From Thermaceae bacterium (GTDB lineage Bacteria > Deinococcota > Deinococci > Deinococcales > Marinithermaceae): 5,793 nucleotides of DNA. The stretch lies in NCBI GenBank assembly GCA_027023115.1, contig JALVWZ010000422.1, positions 1 to 5,793 on the forward strand, in the 5' to 3' direction. A program made the translations under genes and the position numbers. The notes beneath the pieces are model-generated. The model saw only the letters and a program-made list of their open reading frames with translations. It made no database searches and had not been told where the DNA came from. Every line of letters starts with the position of its first letter. Position 1 is the first letter of the stretch. Below are positions 1 to 5,556 of this stretch, piece after piece.

Positions 1-671
1 AGCGGGCGCGGCAGGCGGCGGCCGGGGTGGGGGCGCGGCGGCTGGCGCTGGTGGCGCGGCTGGAAGAGATGGCGCTCGAGCCGGCGGCCCTCCGGGCGGA
101 TCAGGTGGAAGAGGCGGCCGCCGAGCTGCTGGCCCTCGACGCCCTGCCCCTTTTGCTGGACGAGCGCTATGCGCCGGTCTGGTTCGCCGCCGGCGCCACC
201 GGCGAGGCGGGCGGGCTGGTCTTCGAGCGGCTGGTGCACGGCTGGGGAACGGTGCGCTTTTACACCCTGGGGCAGGAACGGGTCTTGCGCCGCCGCGAGG
301 TGGAGTTCTTCACCCGCAAGGAGCCCTGGGTGCTCTACGCTTTGTGGCTCTTCGGCTCGCAGGAAGCGGACGAGCTGGCCGAGCGGGTGTTCCCGGACGC
401 CAAGAACCCCCGCAAGCGGGTGCAGATAGCGGTGCACCACGTACGTGAAGCATTGGGCGAGGACTGGATCCGCCACTTTGGCGGCCGCTACCACGCGGCG
501 CCGCTGCCGGGCACGTGGTGGGACGCGGCGGTGCTGGCCAGCGCCCGCCGGGCGCGGCCGGTATTGCCCGACTGGGCGGCTGGGGCGGCGGCGGAAGCGG
601 AGCGGTCGCTGGAGCGCGGCGAGCTGCTGCCGGAGGCGCCCTTTTCCACGAAGGGCGGGTTGTTTTCGTAG
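1..671 (+). CDS. Partial transcriptional-activator-like protein, C-terminal winged helix
   Basis: The frame is open from the left edge (first full codon at 3) to TAG at 669-671, giving about 222 residues, so the 5' end is missing. The GTG at 27 is only an internal possibility. The first ~75 visible residues are alanine/leucine-rich and helical, as at the end of a helical-repeat (TPR-like) region. From about 276 to 497 the product looks like an OmpR/SARP-type winged helix: a basic strand (VLRRREVEFF), a helix (WVLYALWLF), a turn with AERVFPDAKNPRKR, the recognition-helix-like VQIAVHHVREALG, and a wing ending in GGRY. Proteins of this type bind DNA through this domain and sense signals through the missing N-terminal part. 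The remaining ~55 residues are alanine-rich and unrecognised. The target genes cannot be deduced. The winged helix is fairly clear; the family name is inferred. Confidence 0.72.
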   Translation, partial: RARQAAAGVGARRLALVARLEEMALEPAALRADQVEEAAAELLALDALPLLLDERYAPVWFAAGATGEAGGLVFERLVHGWGTVRFYTLGQERVLRRREVEFFTRKEPWVLYALWLFGSQEADELAERVFPDAKNPRKRVQIAVHHVREALGEDWIRHFGGRYHAAPLPGTWWDAAVLASARRARPVLPDWAAGAAAEAERSLERGELLPEAPFSTKGGLFS

Positions 672-672
672 G

Positions 673-1221
673 TCAATCGAAGGCAAGGGCCATCTGGTCG
701 AGCACCGGCGTAATGTCGTACCCCTGCGAGCCCAGGTGGTCTAGCAGCGCCCCCAGCAGGAAGAGGTAACCGGCGGTGCTGGTCACCTTGCCGACGGCGT
801 AGGCCGTTTCGTGACCGATCTGGGCGTAGCGGCGCACTTCGGCACCGTAGGCCGGGTGGGCGGCCACCAGGGCCGGCGCCCGGCCGAGGCGGCCCAGGAA
901 GACGGCGCCGTTGGCGCCCAAGAAGACCGCCTGCAGGCCGTCCCATATCTCCTCGAGCCAGAGCTCCAGCTGCAAGTCGGCGCCGGCCCGCTCCAGCCCC
1001 TTGCCGCCGGGCACCACCAGCACGTCCAGGCGGGGGCGGGCGGAGACGGCGTACTTGGCGGTCCAGAGGCTGCCGGCGGCGCCCTCGAGACCGTGGCGGC
1101 TCTTGGCCACCGTAAAGGCCTCGATCTCGGAACCCGCCTCGCGCAGCAACCGCGCCGCCTCGAGAACGGGCGCGGCCTCGGCTTCCAAAAACCCCATCGT
1201 TAGCAGCACGCCGATGCGCAT
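673..1221 (-). CDS. DJ-1/PfpI-like (class I glutamine amidotransferase fold) protein lacking the catalytic Cys
   Basis: This 182-residue protein has the order of the DJ-1/PfpI superfamily. An N-terminal strand is followed by the GF-x-E-x-E segment (residues 10-15), then LDVLVVPGG (65-73), the nucleophile-elbow region VFLGANGAVF (99-108), and AAHPAYG (120-126), with a C-terminal helix after TSTAGYLFLLG. Family members are cysteine-dependent proteases, deglycase-like enzymes, chaperones or amidotransferase relatives, with Cys two residues before the elbow glycine. Here that position is Phe100, the next is Leu101, and the whole protein has no cysteine. His122 is kept. The fold is therefore recognisable but the usual chemistry should be absent, so a binding or regulatory role is possible. 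ATG at 1219-1221 is preceded by a weak AGGG. The gene lies 57 bp after kamA on the same strand and converges with the upstream partial gene, with one base between the stop codons. Confidence 0.8.
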   Translation of the reverse strand: MRIGVLLTMGFLEAEAAPVLEAARLLREAGSEIEAFTVAKSRHGLEGAAGSLWTAKYAVSARPRLDVLVVPGGKGLERAGADLQLELWLEEIWDGLQAVFLGANGAVFLGRLGRAPALVAAHPAYGAEVRRYAQIGHETAYAVGKVTSTAGYLFLLGALLDHLGSQGYDITPVLDQMALAFD

Positions 1222-1234
1222 TACCCTATATTCG

Positions 1235-1258
1235 CATACCCCAAGCCTGGGAAGTATG
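1235..1258. other. Stem-loop between kamA-like and DJ-1-like genes
   Basis: The 57-bp gap between the two minus-strand genes contains a hairpin. CATACCCCA (1235-1243) pairs with TGGG (1248-1251) and GTATG (1254-1258), with a 2-nt AA bulge and a 4-nt loop, giving nine base pairs. No T tract follows in either direction, so it is not a convincing intrinsic terminator. It could mark mRNA processing or partial attenuation between kamA and the DJ-1-like gene, or mean nothing. Confidence 0.4.
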
Positions 1259-1278
1259 GGAAATTGGGCACAGGCCTG

Positions 1279-2577
<1,299 letters not shown>

Positions 2578-2583
2578 CTAGAG

Positions 2584-2590
2584 CCTCCTT
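2584..2590 (-). promoter_or_regulatory. Strong Shine-Dalgarno of the kamA-like gene
   Basis: AAGGAGG on the minus strand lies 6 nt upstream of the ATG at 2577 and supports that start. It is by far the best ribosome binding site in the window and contrasts with the weak or absent sites before the neighbouring genes. Confidence 0.85.
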
Positions 2591-2611
2591 TCGCTGGCTT
2601 CGGTCCAACGC

Positions 2612-2633
2612 GGGCGCGCGCTTGGCTGCGCCC
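2612..2633. other. GC stem-loop in the kamA-like leader
   Basis: GGGCGC (2612-2617) and GCGCCC (2628-2633) form a 6-bp stem with a 10-nt loop inside the roughly 70-nt untranslated leader predicted from the promoter at 2655-2685. It stands about 20 nt upstream of the Shine-Dalgarno and does not sequester it. No known riboswitch is recognised. Confidence 0.35.
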
Positions 2634-2654
2634 AGGGTCGGATAGGTCAAAACC

Positions 2655-2685
2655 ATTATAGCATATCGCTATAAGTCATCTACAA
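2655..2685 (-). promoter_or_regulatory. Extended -10 promoter with overlapping dyad (kamA-like gene)
   Basis: On the minus strand a perfect TATAAT (2655-2660) is preceded by TG-C (2661-2663), the extended -10 form. A poor -35 candidate, TTGTAG (2680-2685), lies 19 nt upstream. The start of transcription would be near 2648, giving a leader of about 70 nt. A perfect 7-bp inverted repeat, TTATAGC (2656-2662) and GCTATAA (2668-2674) with a 5-bp spacer, covers the -10 and the DNA just upstream. That is a natural place for a repressor operator. The stretch is AT-rich amid GC-rich DNA. Confidence 0.7.
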
Positions 2686-2723
2686 TAACGCGTGCAGAAG
2701 GCGATATAGCAGAATTGGTATGC

Positions 2724-3584
2724 TCAGGGTAACTCTTCTTTGGCCTGCTGGTACTCCCGCACCAGCCGGGCCACCAGCTCGCCCGCACCCGGCAGGTCTC
2801 TTATCTGGGCCACGCCGTGGCCGGCGCTCCAGACCTCCTTCCAGGGGCGGGCGCCTTCTTGCAGGCGCGCCAGCGAGGTTTTGATGAAGTTGGCGGGTAC
2901 GCCGGTCACCTCGGGGGTATAAACGATATCGTCGGGCGAGGCAGCGAGCAGCGATTGTTTGTACTCCGGCGCGGCCCCCGATTCGCGGGTGGCGATAAAG
3001 CGGGTGCCAAAGTAGCCGCCGTCGCCCAGGGCCAGCGCCGCCAGTAATTGCGCGCCGTTCGCGAGCCCGCCGGCGACGAGCACCGGCAGCCCCGTTTCTT
3101 CCCGCAGCCAGGGGGCCAGCACGAAGGGGCTGACCGTTCCGGCGTGGCCGCCGGCTCCGGCCGCCACCGCCACCAGGGCGTCGGCTCCGGCGGCGGCCGC
3201 CTTTTGGGCGTGGCGTAGCCCCACCACGTCGCACCAGACCTTGCCGCCGTAGCCGTGTACGGCTTCGATCACCGGCGTGGGGTCGCCCAGGCTGGTGACT
3301 ACCAGCGGCACTTCGTGCTCCACCGTCGCGGCCAGGTCCTCGGCCAGGCGGGGATTGTGGCGGAGGATCAGATTGACGCCAAAGGGCAGCTCACCAGGCC
3401 AGTCTTCCAAAAAGGCGCGGTACTCGGCGTGGCTGCGGAAGTTGAGCGCGGGGATCAGCCCGATGGCGCCGGCCCGCGCCACCGCTTCGAGCAGCGGCCG
3501 GTTCGATACCAGGAACATCGGCGCCACCACTATCGGGTAGCGAATGCCGAGCATGCGGGTGATGGCGGTCTCAAGGCGCTCCAT
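2724..3584 (-). CDS. Nitronate monooxygenase-like FMN flavoprotein
   Basis: This 286-residue TIM-barrel flavoprotein belongs to the nitronate monooxygenase / 2-nitropropane dioxygenase family. It has LGIRYPIVVAPM (12-23), GVNL (69-72), the AGAGGHAG segment (142-149) whose His147 matches the family's catalytic histidine, and the FMN-phosphate loop AGGLANG (171-177) followed by GTRFIAT (193-199). VTGVPANF (226-233) is also typical of the group. Family members oxidise alkyl nitronates, detoxifying compounds such as propionate 3-nitronate, or act as NADH:quinone reductases; the substrate here is unknown. I chose ATG 3582-3584, because the LGIRYPI motif begins 11 residues later, as in the family. 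The open frame continues upstream to 3791 only through repeat DNA. It ends 146 bp before the kamA-like gene, which has its own promoter. It is slightly short for the family. Confidence 0.87.
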   Translation of the reverse strand: MERLETAITRMLGIRYPIVVAPMFLVSNRPLLEAVARAGAIGLIPALNFRSHAEYRAFLEDWPGELPFGVNLILRHNPRLAEDLAATVEHEVPLVVTSLGDPTPVIEAVHGYGGKVWCDVVGLRHAQKAAAAGADALVAVAAGAGGHAGTVSPFVLAPWLREETGLPVLVAGGLANGAQLLAALALGDGGYFGTRFIATRESGAAPEYKQSLLAASPDDIVYTPEVTGVPANFIKTSLARLQEGARPWKEVWSAGHGVAQIRDLPGAGELVARLVREYQQAKEELP

Positions 3585-3590
3585 GCCCCG

Positions 3591-3596
3591 ATTGTA
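3591..3596 (-). promoter_or_regulatory. -10 box close to the start of the nitronate monooxygenase-like gene
   Basis: TACAAT on the minus strand ends 6 nt before the ATG at 3584, so transcription would start at or next to the start codon. No Shine-Dalgarno is present. This fits leaderless transcription, common in Deinococcota, where a TANNNT box sits about 7 nt from the start codon. No convincing -35 is seen at 16-19 nt. Confidence 0.5.
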
Positions 3597-3661
3597 CCCG
3601 GTCAAAATAATAGGCTGGTTGTGGCTTCTTGAGACGCTGTTAGTTAGGTGCTTCCGGGAGG

Positions 3662-3765
3662 AGGTGGTGAATAGGGGGTAGGAGGTGGGATAAGTGAACA
3701 GTACGTAGTGCGTGGTGCGTAGTAGGTGGTGAATAGGTTGTAGGAGGTGGGAGGTGGGATGTAGA
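3662..3765. repeat. Degenerate heptamer array A (reverse orientation)
   Basis: About 15 units of 7 bp, with one unit a base short, such as AGGTGGT, GAATAGG, CGTAGTG, CGTGGTG and AGGTGGG. A 28-bp stretch at 3662-3689 recurs at 3724-3751 with 26 of 28 bases identical, so part of the array was duplicated as a block. On the minus strand the units read like CCACCTA, CTACGCA and CCACGCA, the same pyrimidine-starting, ACnn-type unit seen in the later arrays. Array A is therefore inverted relative to them. Two further units at most could be added at either side. Confidence 0.75.
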
Positions 3766-3785
3766 AAACGGCATAAAACTGGTTT

Positions 3786-3820
3786 CCACAAGCCACTAGC
3801 TACAGGCTACAAGCCGCTTT
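3786..3820. repeat. Heptamer array B1
   Basis: Five consecutive 7-bp units in perfect phase: CCACAAG, CCACTAG, CTACAGG, CTACAAG and CCGCTTT. The last unit recurs as the closing unit of the arrays ending at 3954 and 4083, so these arrays share a 3' boundary. Confidence 0.75.
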
Positions 3821-3836
3821 CAATCCCCCACCCCGA

Positions 3837-3855
3837 CCCTCCCCCAAGGGGAGGG
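3837..3855. repeat. Palindrome CCCTCCCC / GGGGAGGG
   Basis: A perfect 8-bp inverted repeat (3837-3844 and 3848-3855) with a 3-nt loop, CAA, lies directly after a C-rich run at 3825-3834. C-rich hairpins of this form are common dispersed intergenic repeats in bacteria. No transposase is nearby. A role as a bidirectional terminator is not supported, since no T tract follows. Confidence 0.65.
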
Positions 3856-3891
3856 AGTGTTGTCTGATGCAAGCCATGTGCCGCCGGCGTT

Positions 3892-3954
3892 CTGTAGGCT
3901 GCAAACCACAATCCACAAACTGCAAACTACAAGCCGCTCACCACATGCCGCTTT
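3892..3954. repeat. Heptamer array B2
   Basis: Nine consecutive 7-bp units in perfect phase: CTGTAGG, CTGCAAA, CCACAAT, CCACAAA, CTGCAAA, CTACAAG, CCGCTCA, CCACATG and CCGCTTT. Positions 1, 2 (C or T) and 4 are the most constant. The last two units begin the 34-bp direct repeat that also occurs at 4071-4104. Confidence 0.8.
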
Positions 3955-3975
3955 TCCCGATTTCCTGGACGAGGC
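3942..3975. repeat. 34-bp imperfect direct repeat, copy 1
   Basis: This matches 4071-4104 at 29 of 34 positions without gaps. The first 14 and last 8 bases are identical, and all five differences are C/T changes on this strand. It starts inside the closing units of array B2 and ends in GGACGAGGC. Unlike copy 2, it has lost the complementary right arm of the palindrome. Confidence 0.75.
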
Positions 3976-4048
3976 TCGCGAGGTCAGCCAAGGCAAAGAG
4001 CCCTTGCAGTGGTTGACGCCGAAGCTATGGCTACCATAAATTGACCAA

Positions 4049-4083
4049 CCACAAGCTACGAGCTACAGGCCACATGCCGCTTT
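4049..4083. repeat. Heptamer array C
   Basis: Five in-phase units: CCACAAG, CTACGAG, CTACAGG, CCACATG and CCGCTTT. They run straight into the second 34-bp repeat copy and the palindrome at 4092-4129. The unit order closely parallels the start of array D and the middle of array E. Confidence 0.75.
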
Positions 4084-4104
4084 TTTCGACTCCCCGGACG
4101 AGGC
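4071..4104. repeat. 34-bp imperfect direct repeat, copy 2
   Basis: This is the second copy of the element at 3942-3975, 129 bp downstream and 85% identical. It leads into an intact palindrome, so it may be the more complete copy. Confidence 0.75.
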
Positions 4105-4129
4105 CGGACACGCCGGCCGAGATCCGGGG
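4092..4129. repeat. Nested GC-rich palindrome
   Basis: The outer arms CCCCGGA (4092-4098) and TCCGGGG (4123-4129) enclose inner arms GGCCGG (4102-4107) and CCGGCC (4113-4118) with a 5-nt ACACG loop, making a strong two-part hairpin. It resembles the dispersed palindromic intergenic elements found in many GC-rich bacteria. No coding function is apparent. Confidence 0.7.
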
Positions 4130-4187
4130 TCCATGCCGGAAGAGAAGCTGAGGCCTTGCTGTCGCTGACGCACAAACGCTGAAACGT

Positions 4188-4214
4188 AGGGGAAGGTTTC
4201 AAACCTCTTCCCCT
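4188..4214. repeat. Palindrome AGGGGA-AGGTTT / AAACCT-TCCCCT
   Basis: Left arm 4188-4199 pairs with 4201-4206 and 4209-4214. One base lies at the centre and a 2-nt CT bulge interrupts the right arm. It is flanked by GT on the left and has the form of the GTAGGGG...CCCCTAC type of short dispersed palindrome. The hairpin at 4338-4359 followed by CTAC looks like a relative with a different core. Confidence 0.7.
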
Positions 4215-4255
4215 GCCGGTCAAGAGCCGAAAACTGGGCATGGCGCTCTTGCGGG

Positions 4256-4339
4256 CCACAAGCTACGAGCCACAGGCCATCATCCCGTCACCATCACCAC
4301 GTACCAAGCACTACGCACCACATACCACGTACCCACAGG
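4256..4339. repeat. Heptamer array D
   Basis: Twelve in-phase 7-bp steps: CCACAAG, CTACGAG, CCACAGG, then more degenerate units (CCATCAT, CCCGTCA, CCATCAC, CACGTAC, CAAGCAC, TACGCAC, CACATAC, CACGTAC), ending in CCACAGG. From about 4298 the units read better in a shifted frame (TACGCAC, CACATAC), resembling array A on its other strand. The array may therefore be two fused types. Confidence 0.7.
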
Positions 4340-4359
4340 GCGGACACACCGGTCCGCCC
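4338..4359. repeat. Palindrome GGGCGGAC / GTCCGCCC
   Basis: A perfect 8-bp inverted repeat (4338-4345 and 4352-4359) with a 6-nt loop, followed by CTAC. It is a short dispersed-palindrome type of element that directly adjoins the end of array D. Confidence 0.75.
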
Positions 4360-4382
4360 CTACGACCAGATACAGCAACGCA

Positions 4383-4431
4383 TTACGAACTACAAGCCAC
4401 ATGCCACGAGCTACAGGCTGCGAGCTCTCTG
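4383..4431. repeat. Heptamer array E
   Basis: Seven in-phase units: TTACGAA, CTACAAG, CCACATG, CCACGAG, CTACAGG, CTGCGAG and CTCTCTG. They have the same consensus, C-Y-R-C-R-N-G, as arrays B1, B2, C and the start of D. Confidence 0.75.
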
Positions 4432-4449
4432 TGTCTTCTCGGCCCTGGA

Positions 4450-4467
4450 CCACAGCTTTTGCTGGGG
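4450..4467. repeat. Degenerate stem-loop CCACAGC / GCTGGGG
   Basis: Arms 4450-4456 and 4461-4467 pair at six of seven positions around a TTTT loop, and are preceded by TGGA. The form recalls the common proteobacterial-type dispersed hairpin with a CCCCGGC / GCCGGGG stem, here decayed. It lies 56 bp beyond the stop codon of the minus-strand gene at 4524 and could end that transcript weakly, but no T tract follows. Confidence 0.45.
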
Positions 4468-4523
4468 CAACGGTGAAGCTCGTGGCGCCGGAGCCTTGTA
4501 AACAACGCGGTCGGACTGTGAAG

Positions 4524-4841
4524 CTAGTTGGCCACCGAGCTGCGGTAGTCGCCGTAGGGCATCAGGCGGGCGGCGTCGAAGTGGAAGATGAGGGCGTCGC
4601 CGTCTTTGTCAACCACCAGACAGCGCAGGTGTAGCGGTTCGCGGAAGTAAGAGGAGCTCGAGTCGGAGGTCTGATCGTAAATTGGTTCGTCGTAAACCTC
4701 GACTACCACGATAGGTTCACCGTACTCGGGCATGACGCGGTTGCGCAGGCCCGGTTTCCAGGTAACCAGGTCGCCGGATTTGAATTGGTGGATTTGCATG
4801 TAACTTTCGGCCAGGTCGCGAAGGCGCTTGAGGTCTTCCAT
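4524..4841 (-). CDS. Small conserved-looking hypothetical protein
   Basis: This 105-residue acidic, soluble protein has no signal peptide or membrane segment. Residues 1-17 are a charged helix. FKSGDLVTWKPGL (20-32) then begins a run of short strands with a basic-to-acidic pattern (EPIVVVEVYDEPIYD), a Ser-rich turn (about 59-64), then YFREPLHLRCLVVDKDGDALIFHFDAARLMPY. The pattern (a strand with GD-x-V near the start, DKDGD before a last strand, a conserved-looking FHFD) suggests a small beta-barrel, possibly SH3-like. I do not know a named family. Start ATG 4839-4841 lies 27 bp after the DUF309 gene and probably shares its transcript. A TATAAT at 4852-4857 also lies just upstream. The codon usage and compact strand pattern support a real gene. 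Confidence 0.75.
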   Translation of the reverse strand: MEDLKRLRDLAESYMQIHQFKSGDLVTWKPGLRNRVMPEYGEPIVVVEVYDEPIYDQTSDSSSSYFREPLHLRCLVVDKDGDALIFHFDAARLMPYGDYRSSVAN

Positions 4842-4851
4842 GGGTAGCCGG

Positions 4852-4857
4852 ATTATA
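4852..4857 (-). promoter_or_regulatory. TATAAT box just upstream of the small hypothetical gene
   Basis: A perfect -10 hexamer on the minus strand lies 10 nt before the ATG at 4841, inside the 27-bp gap after the DUF309 stop. Transcription from it would give a leader of only about 3 nt, so the message would be nearly leaderless. No good -35 is seen, and no Shine-Dalgarno precedes the start. It may be a second promoter within the operon. Confidence 0.45.
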
Positions 4858-4868
4858 GCCGCTGGTGG

Positions 4869-5207
4869 TTAAGGAGGTGTAAGCCGGGGCCAGTCGGGCG
4901 CTGGCGCGCCGGCCAGTGCGGCGGCGACGTCGTCCAGGAAGGCCTGCAGGCGAACGCCCCGCCAGCTCTCTCCCAGTCGCTCCCACTTGCGGCGCGCTTT
5001 TTCCAGGTTGGCGGCGGCGCCGCGGGCATGGCCCAGGCGGCCGGCGTGGAGGGCGGCCGCGGCCAGAATCAATCCTTGCAAAAAGAGCTTCTCGGGGCCG
5101 ACGGCGGCGCGCCAGGCCGGTTCCAGAACTTCGTGAACCTCCCAGTAAGCGCCGGCGCGCCAGTAACGGGCGGCGGCGCTCCAGTTGGCGCTGGCTTGTT
5201 GGCGCAT
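4869..5207 (-). CDS. DUF309 family protein
   Basis: This 112-residue, mostly helical, soluble protein carries the DUF309 signature: an aromatic-Glu-x-His-Glu motif ([12 protein letters not shown], residues 21-32) and a second helix [26 protein letters not shown] (39-64). Family members are about 90-150 residues and are known structurally (one from Thermus thermophilus, from memory), but I know of no established function. The conserved His-Glu pair suggests a buried polar or metal site. The last ~20 residues are a proline-rich tail. The start is ATG 5205-5207, with AGAGG a short distance upstream. It is divergent from trxA, 29 bp between starts, and the -35 of trxA lies inside its first codons, so the two promoters must interfere or be coordinated. 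It is followed 27 bp later by the small hypothetical gene. Confidence 0.88.
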   Translation of the reverse strand: MRQQASANWSAAARYWRAGAYWEVHEVLEPAWRAAVGPEKLFLQGLILAAAALHAGRLGHARGAAANLEKARRKWERLGESWRGVRLQAFLDDVAAALAGAPAPDWPRLTPP

Positions 5208-5233
5208 CGTCCTCTCAATGCTACAGTAAGGGG
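5199..5233 (+). promoter_or_regulatory. trxA promoter and ribosome binding site
   Basis: TTGGCG (5199-5204) and TACAGT (5222-5227) are separated by the ideal 17 nt. Transcription would start near 5234, only a few bases before the ATG at 5237. AAGGGG (5228-5233) is also placed as a Shine-Dalgarno, but would be lost from a transcript starting at 5234. Either a leaderless message from this promoter or a message from further upstream is therefore used. Confidence 0.55.
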
Positions 5234-5236
5234 CGT

Positions 5237-5554
5237 ATGGCGAAGCCTATCGTAGTTAGCGACGACACCTTTGATCAGGAAGTAAAAGACGGCCTCAGCA
5301 TCGTAGATTTTTGGGCTGAGTGGTGCGGGCCCTGTAAGATGATCGCCCCCATTTTGGAGGAACTGGCCGAGGAGTACGACGGTAAGCTGAAGGTCCTCAA
5401 GCTGGACGTGGACGAAAACCCCAAAACGGCCATGCGCTTTCGGGTGATGAGCATCCCCACCGTCATTCTCTTCAAGAACGGCGAGCCGGTGGAGATAATC
5501 ATCGGCGCGCAGCCAAAGCGGAACTTCGTGGCCCGCATCGAAAAACACCTCTAA
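5237..5554 (+). CDS. trxA: Thioredoxin
   Basis: This 105-residue classical thioredoxin is full-length. Its active site WCGPC is at 29-33 (Cys30 and Cys33), with the buried Asp24, the cis-proline Pro74 in SIPT, and the family sequences [12 protein letters not shown] and [13 protein letters not shown]. It keeps cytoplasmic protein thiols reduced, using electrons from thioredoxin reductase, and supplies ribonucleotide reductase and other enzymes. The start ATG 5237 is chosen because [12 protein letters not shown] is the normal thioredoxin N-terminus; the longer open frame upstream runs through the divergent DUF309 gene and should not be used. plsX starts 2 nt after the stop, so the two are very probably one transcript. 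Confidence 0.97.
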   Translation: MAKPIVVSDDTFDQEVKDGLSIVDFWAEWCGPCKMIAPILEELAEEYDGKLKVLKLDVDENPKTAMRFRVMSIPTVILFKNGEPVEIIIGAQPKRNFVARIEKHL

Positions 5555-5556
5555 AG

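Larger units (their letters stand above)
3585..4523. other. Repeat-rich intergenic block without genes
   Basis: These 939 bp separate the nitronate monooxygenase-like gene from the small gene at 4524. Both flanking genes are on the minus strand. About half the block is heptamer arrays and palindromes, listed separately. The rest (roughly 3976-4048, 4130-4187, 4215-4255 and 4468-4523) shows no codon bias, start signals or recognisable RNA. TGAAGCT occurs at 4474 and 4519 as a short direct repeat. No transposase, tRNA, CRISPR repeat-spacer structure or terminal target-site duplication is visible. Confidence 0.75.

Noticed and set aside
672..672. Bidirectional terminator between the convergent genes at 671/673
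   Set aside because: Only one base separates the stop codons and no hairpin with a T tract is visible around them.
2680..3234. 184-residue minus-strand ORF overlapping the flavoprotein gene
   Set aside because: It is an Arg/Gly-rich out-of-frame shadow of the nitronate monooxygenase-like coding sequence.
3585..3791. N-terminal extension of the nitronate monooxygenase-like frame back to 3791
   Set aside because: The extra 69 residues translate the heptamer array (HLLQPIHHLL-like text) and precede the normal family N-terminus at 3584.
3857..4039. 60-residue plus-strand ORF
   Set aside because: It crosses array B2 and copy 1 of the 34-bp repeat, has no ribosome binding site, and its sequence is repeat translation.
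4056..4259. 67-residue minus-strand ORF
   Set aside because: It lies over array C and two palindromes, with low-complexity Arg/Pro/Ser composition and no homology I recognise.
3662..4431. CRISPR array
   Set aside because: The repeats are degenerate 7-bp units without unique spacers of constant length, and no cas gene is present.
4240..4476. 78-residue plus-strand ORF
   Set aside because: Its product (YEPQA, HYELQATCHELQA) is a direct reading of heptamer arrays D and E.
4871..4877. AAGGAGG on the plus strand as a ribosome binding site
   Set aside because: No plausible plus-strand gene follows at the right distance. It lies at the stop codon of the minus-strand DUF309 gene.
4916..5236. Long upstream extension of the thioredoxin frame
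   Set aside because: It is an Arg/Pro-rich shadow of the DUF309 gene on the other strand. Thioredoxin begins at 5237.
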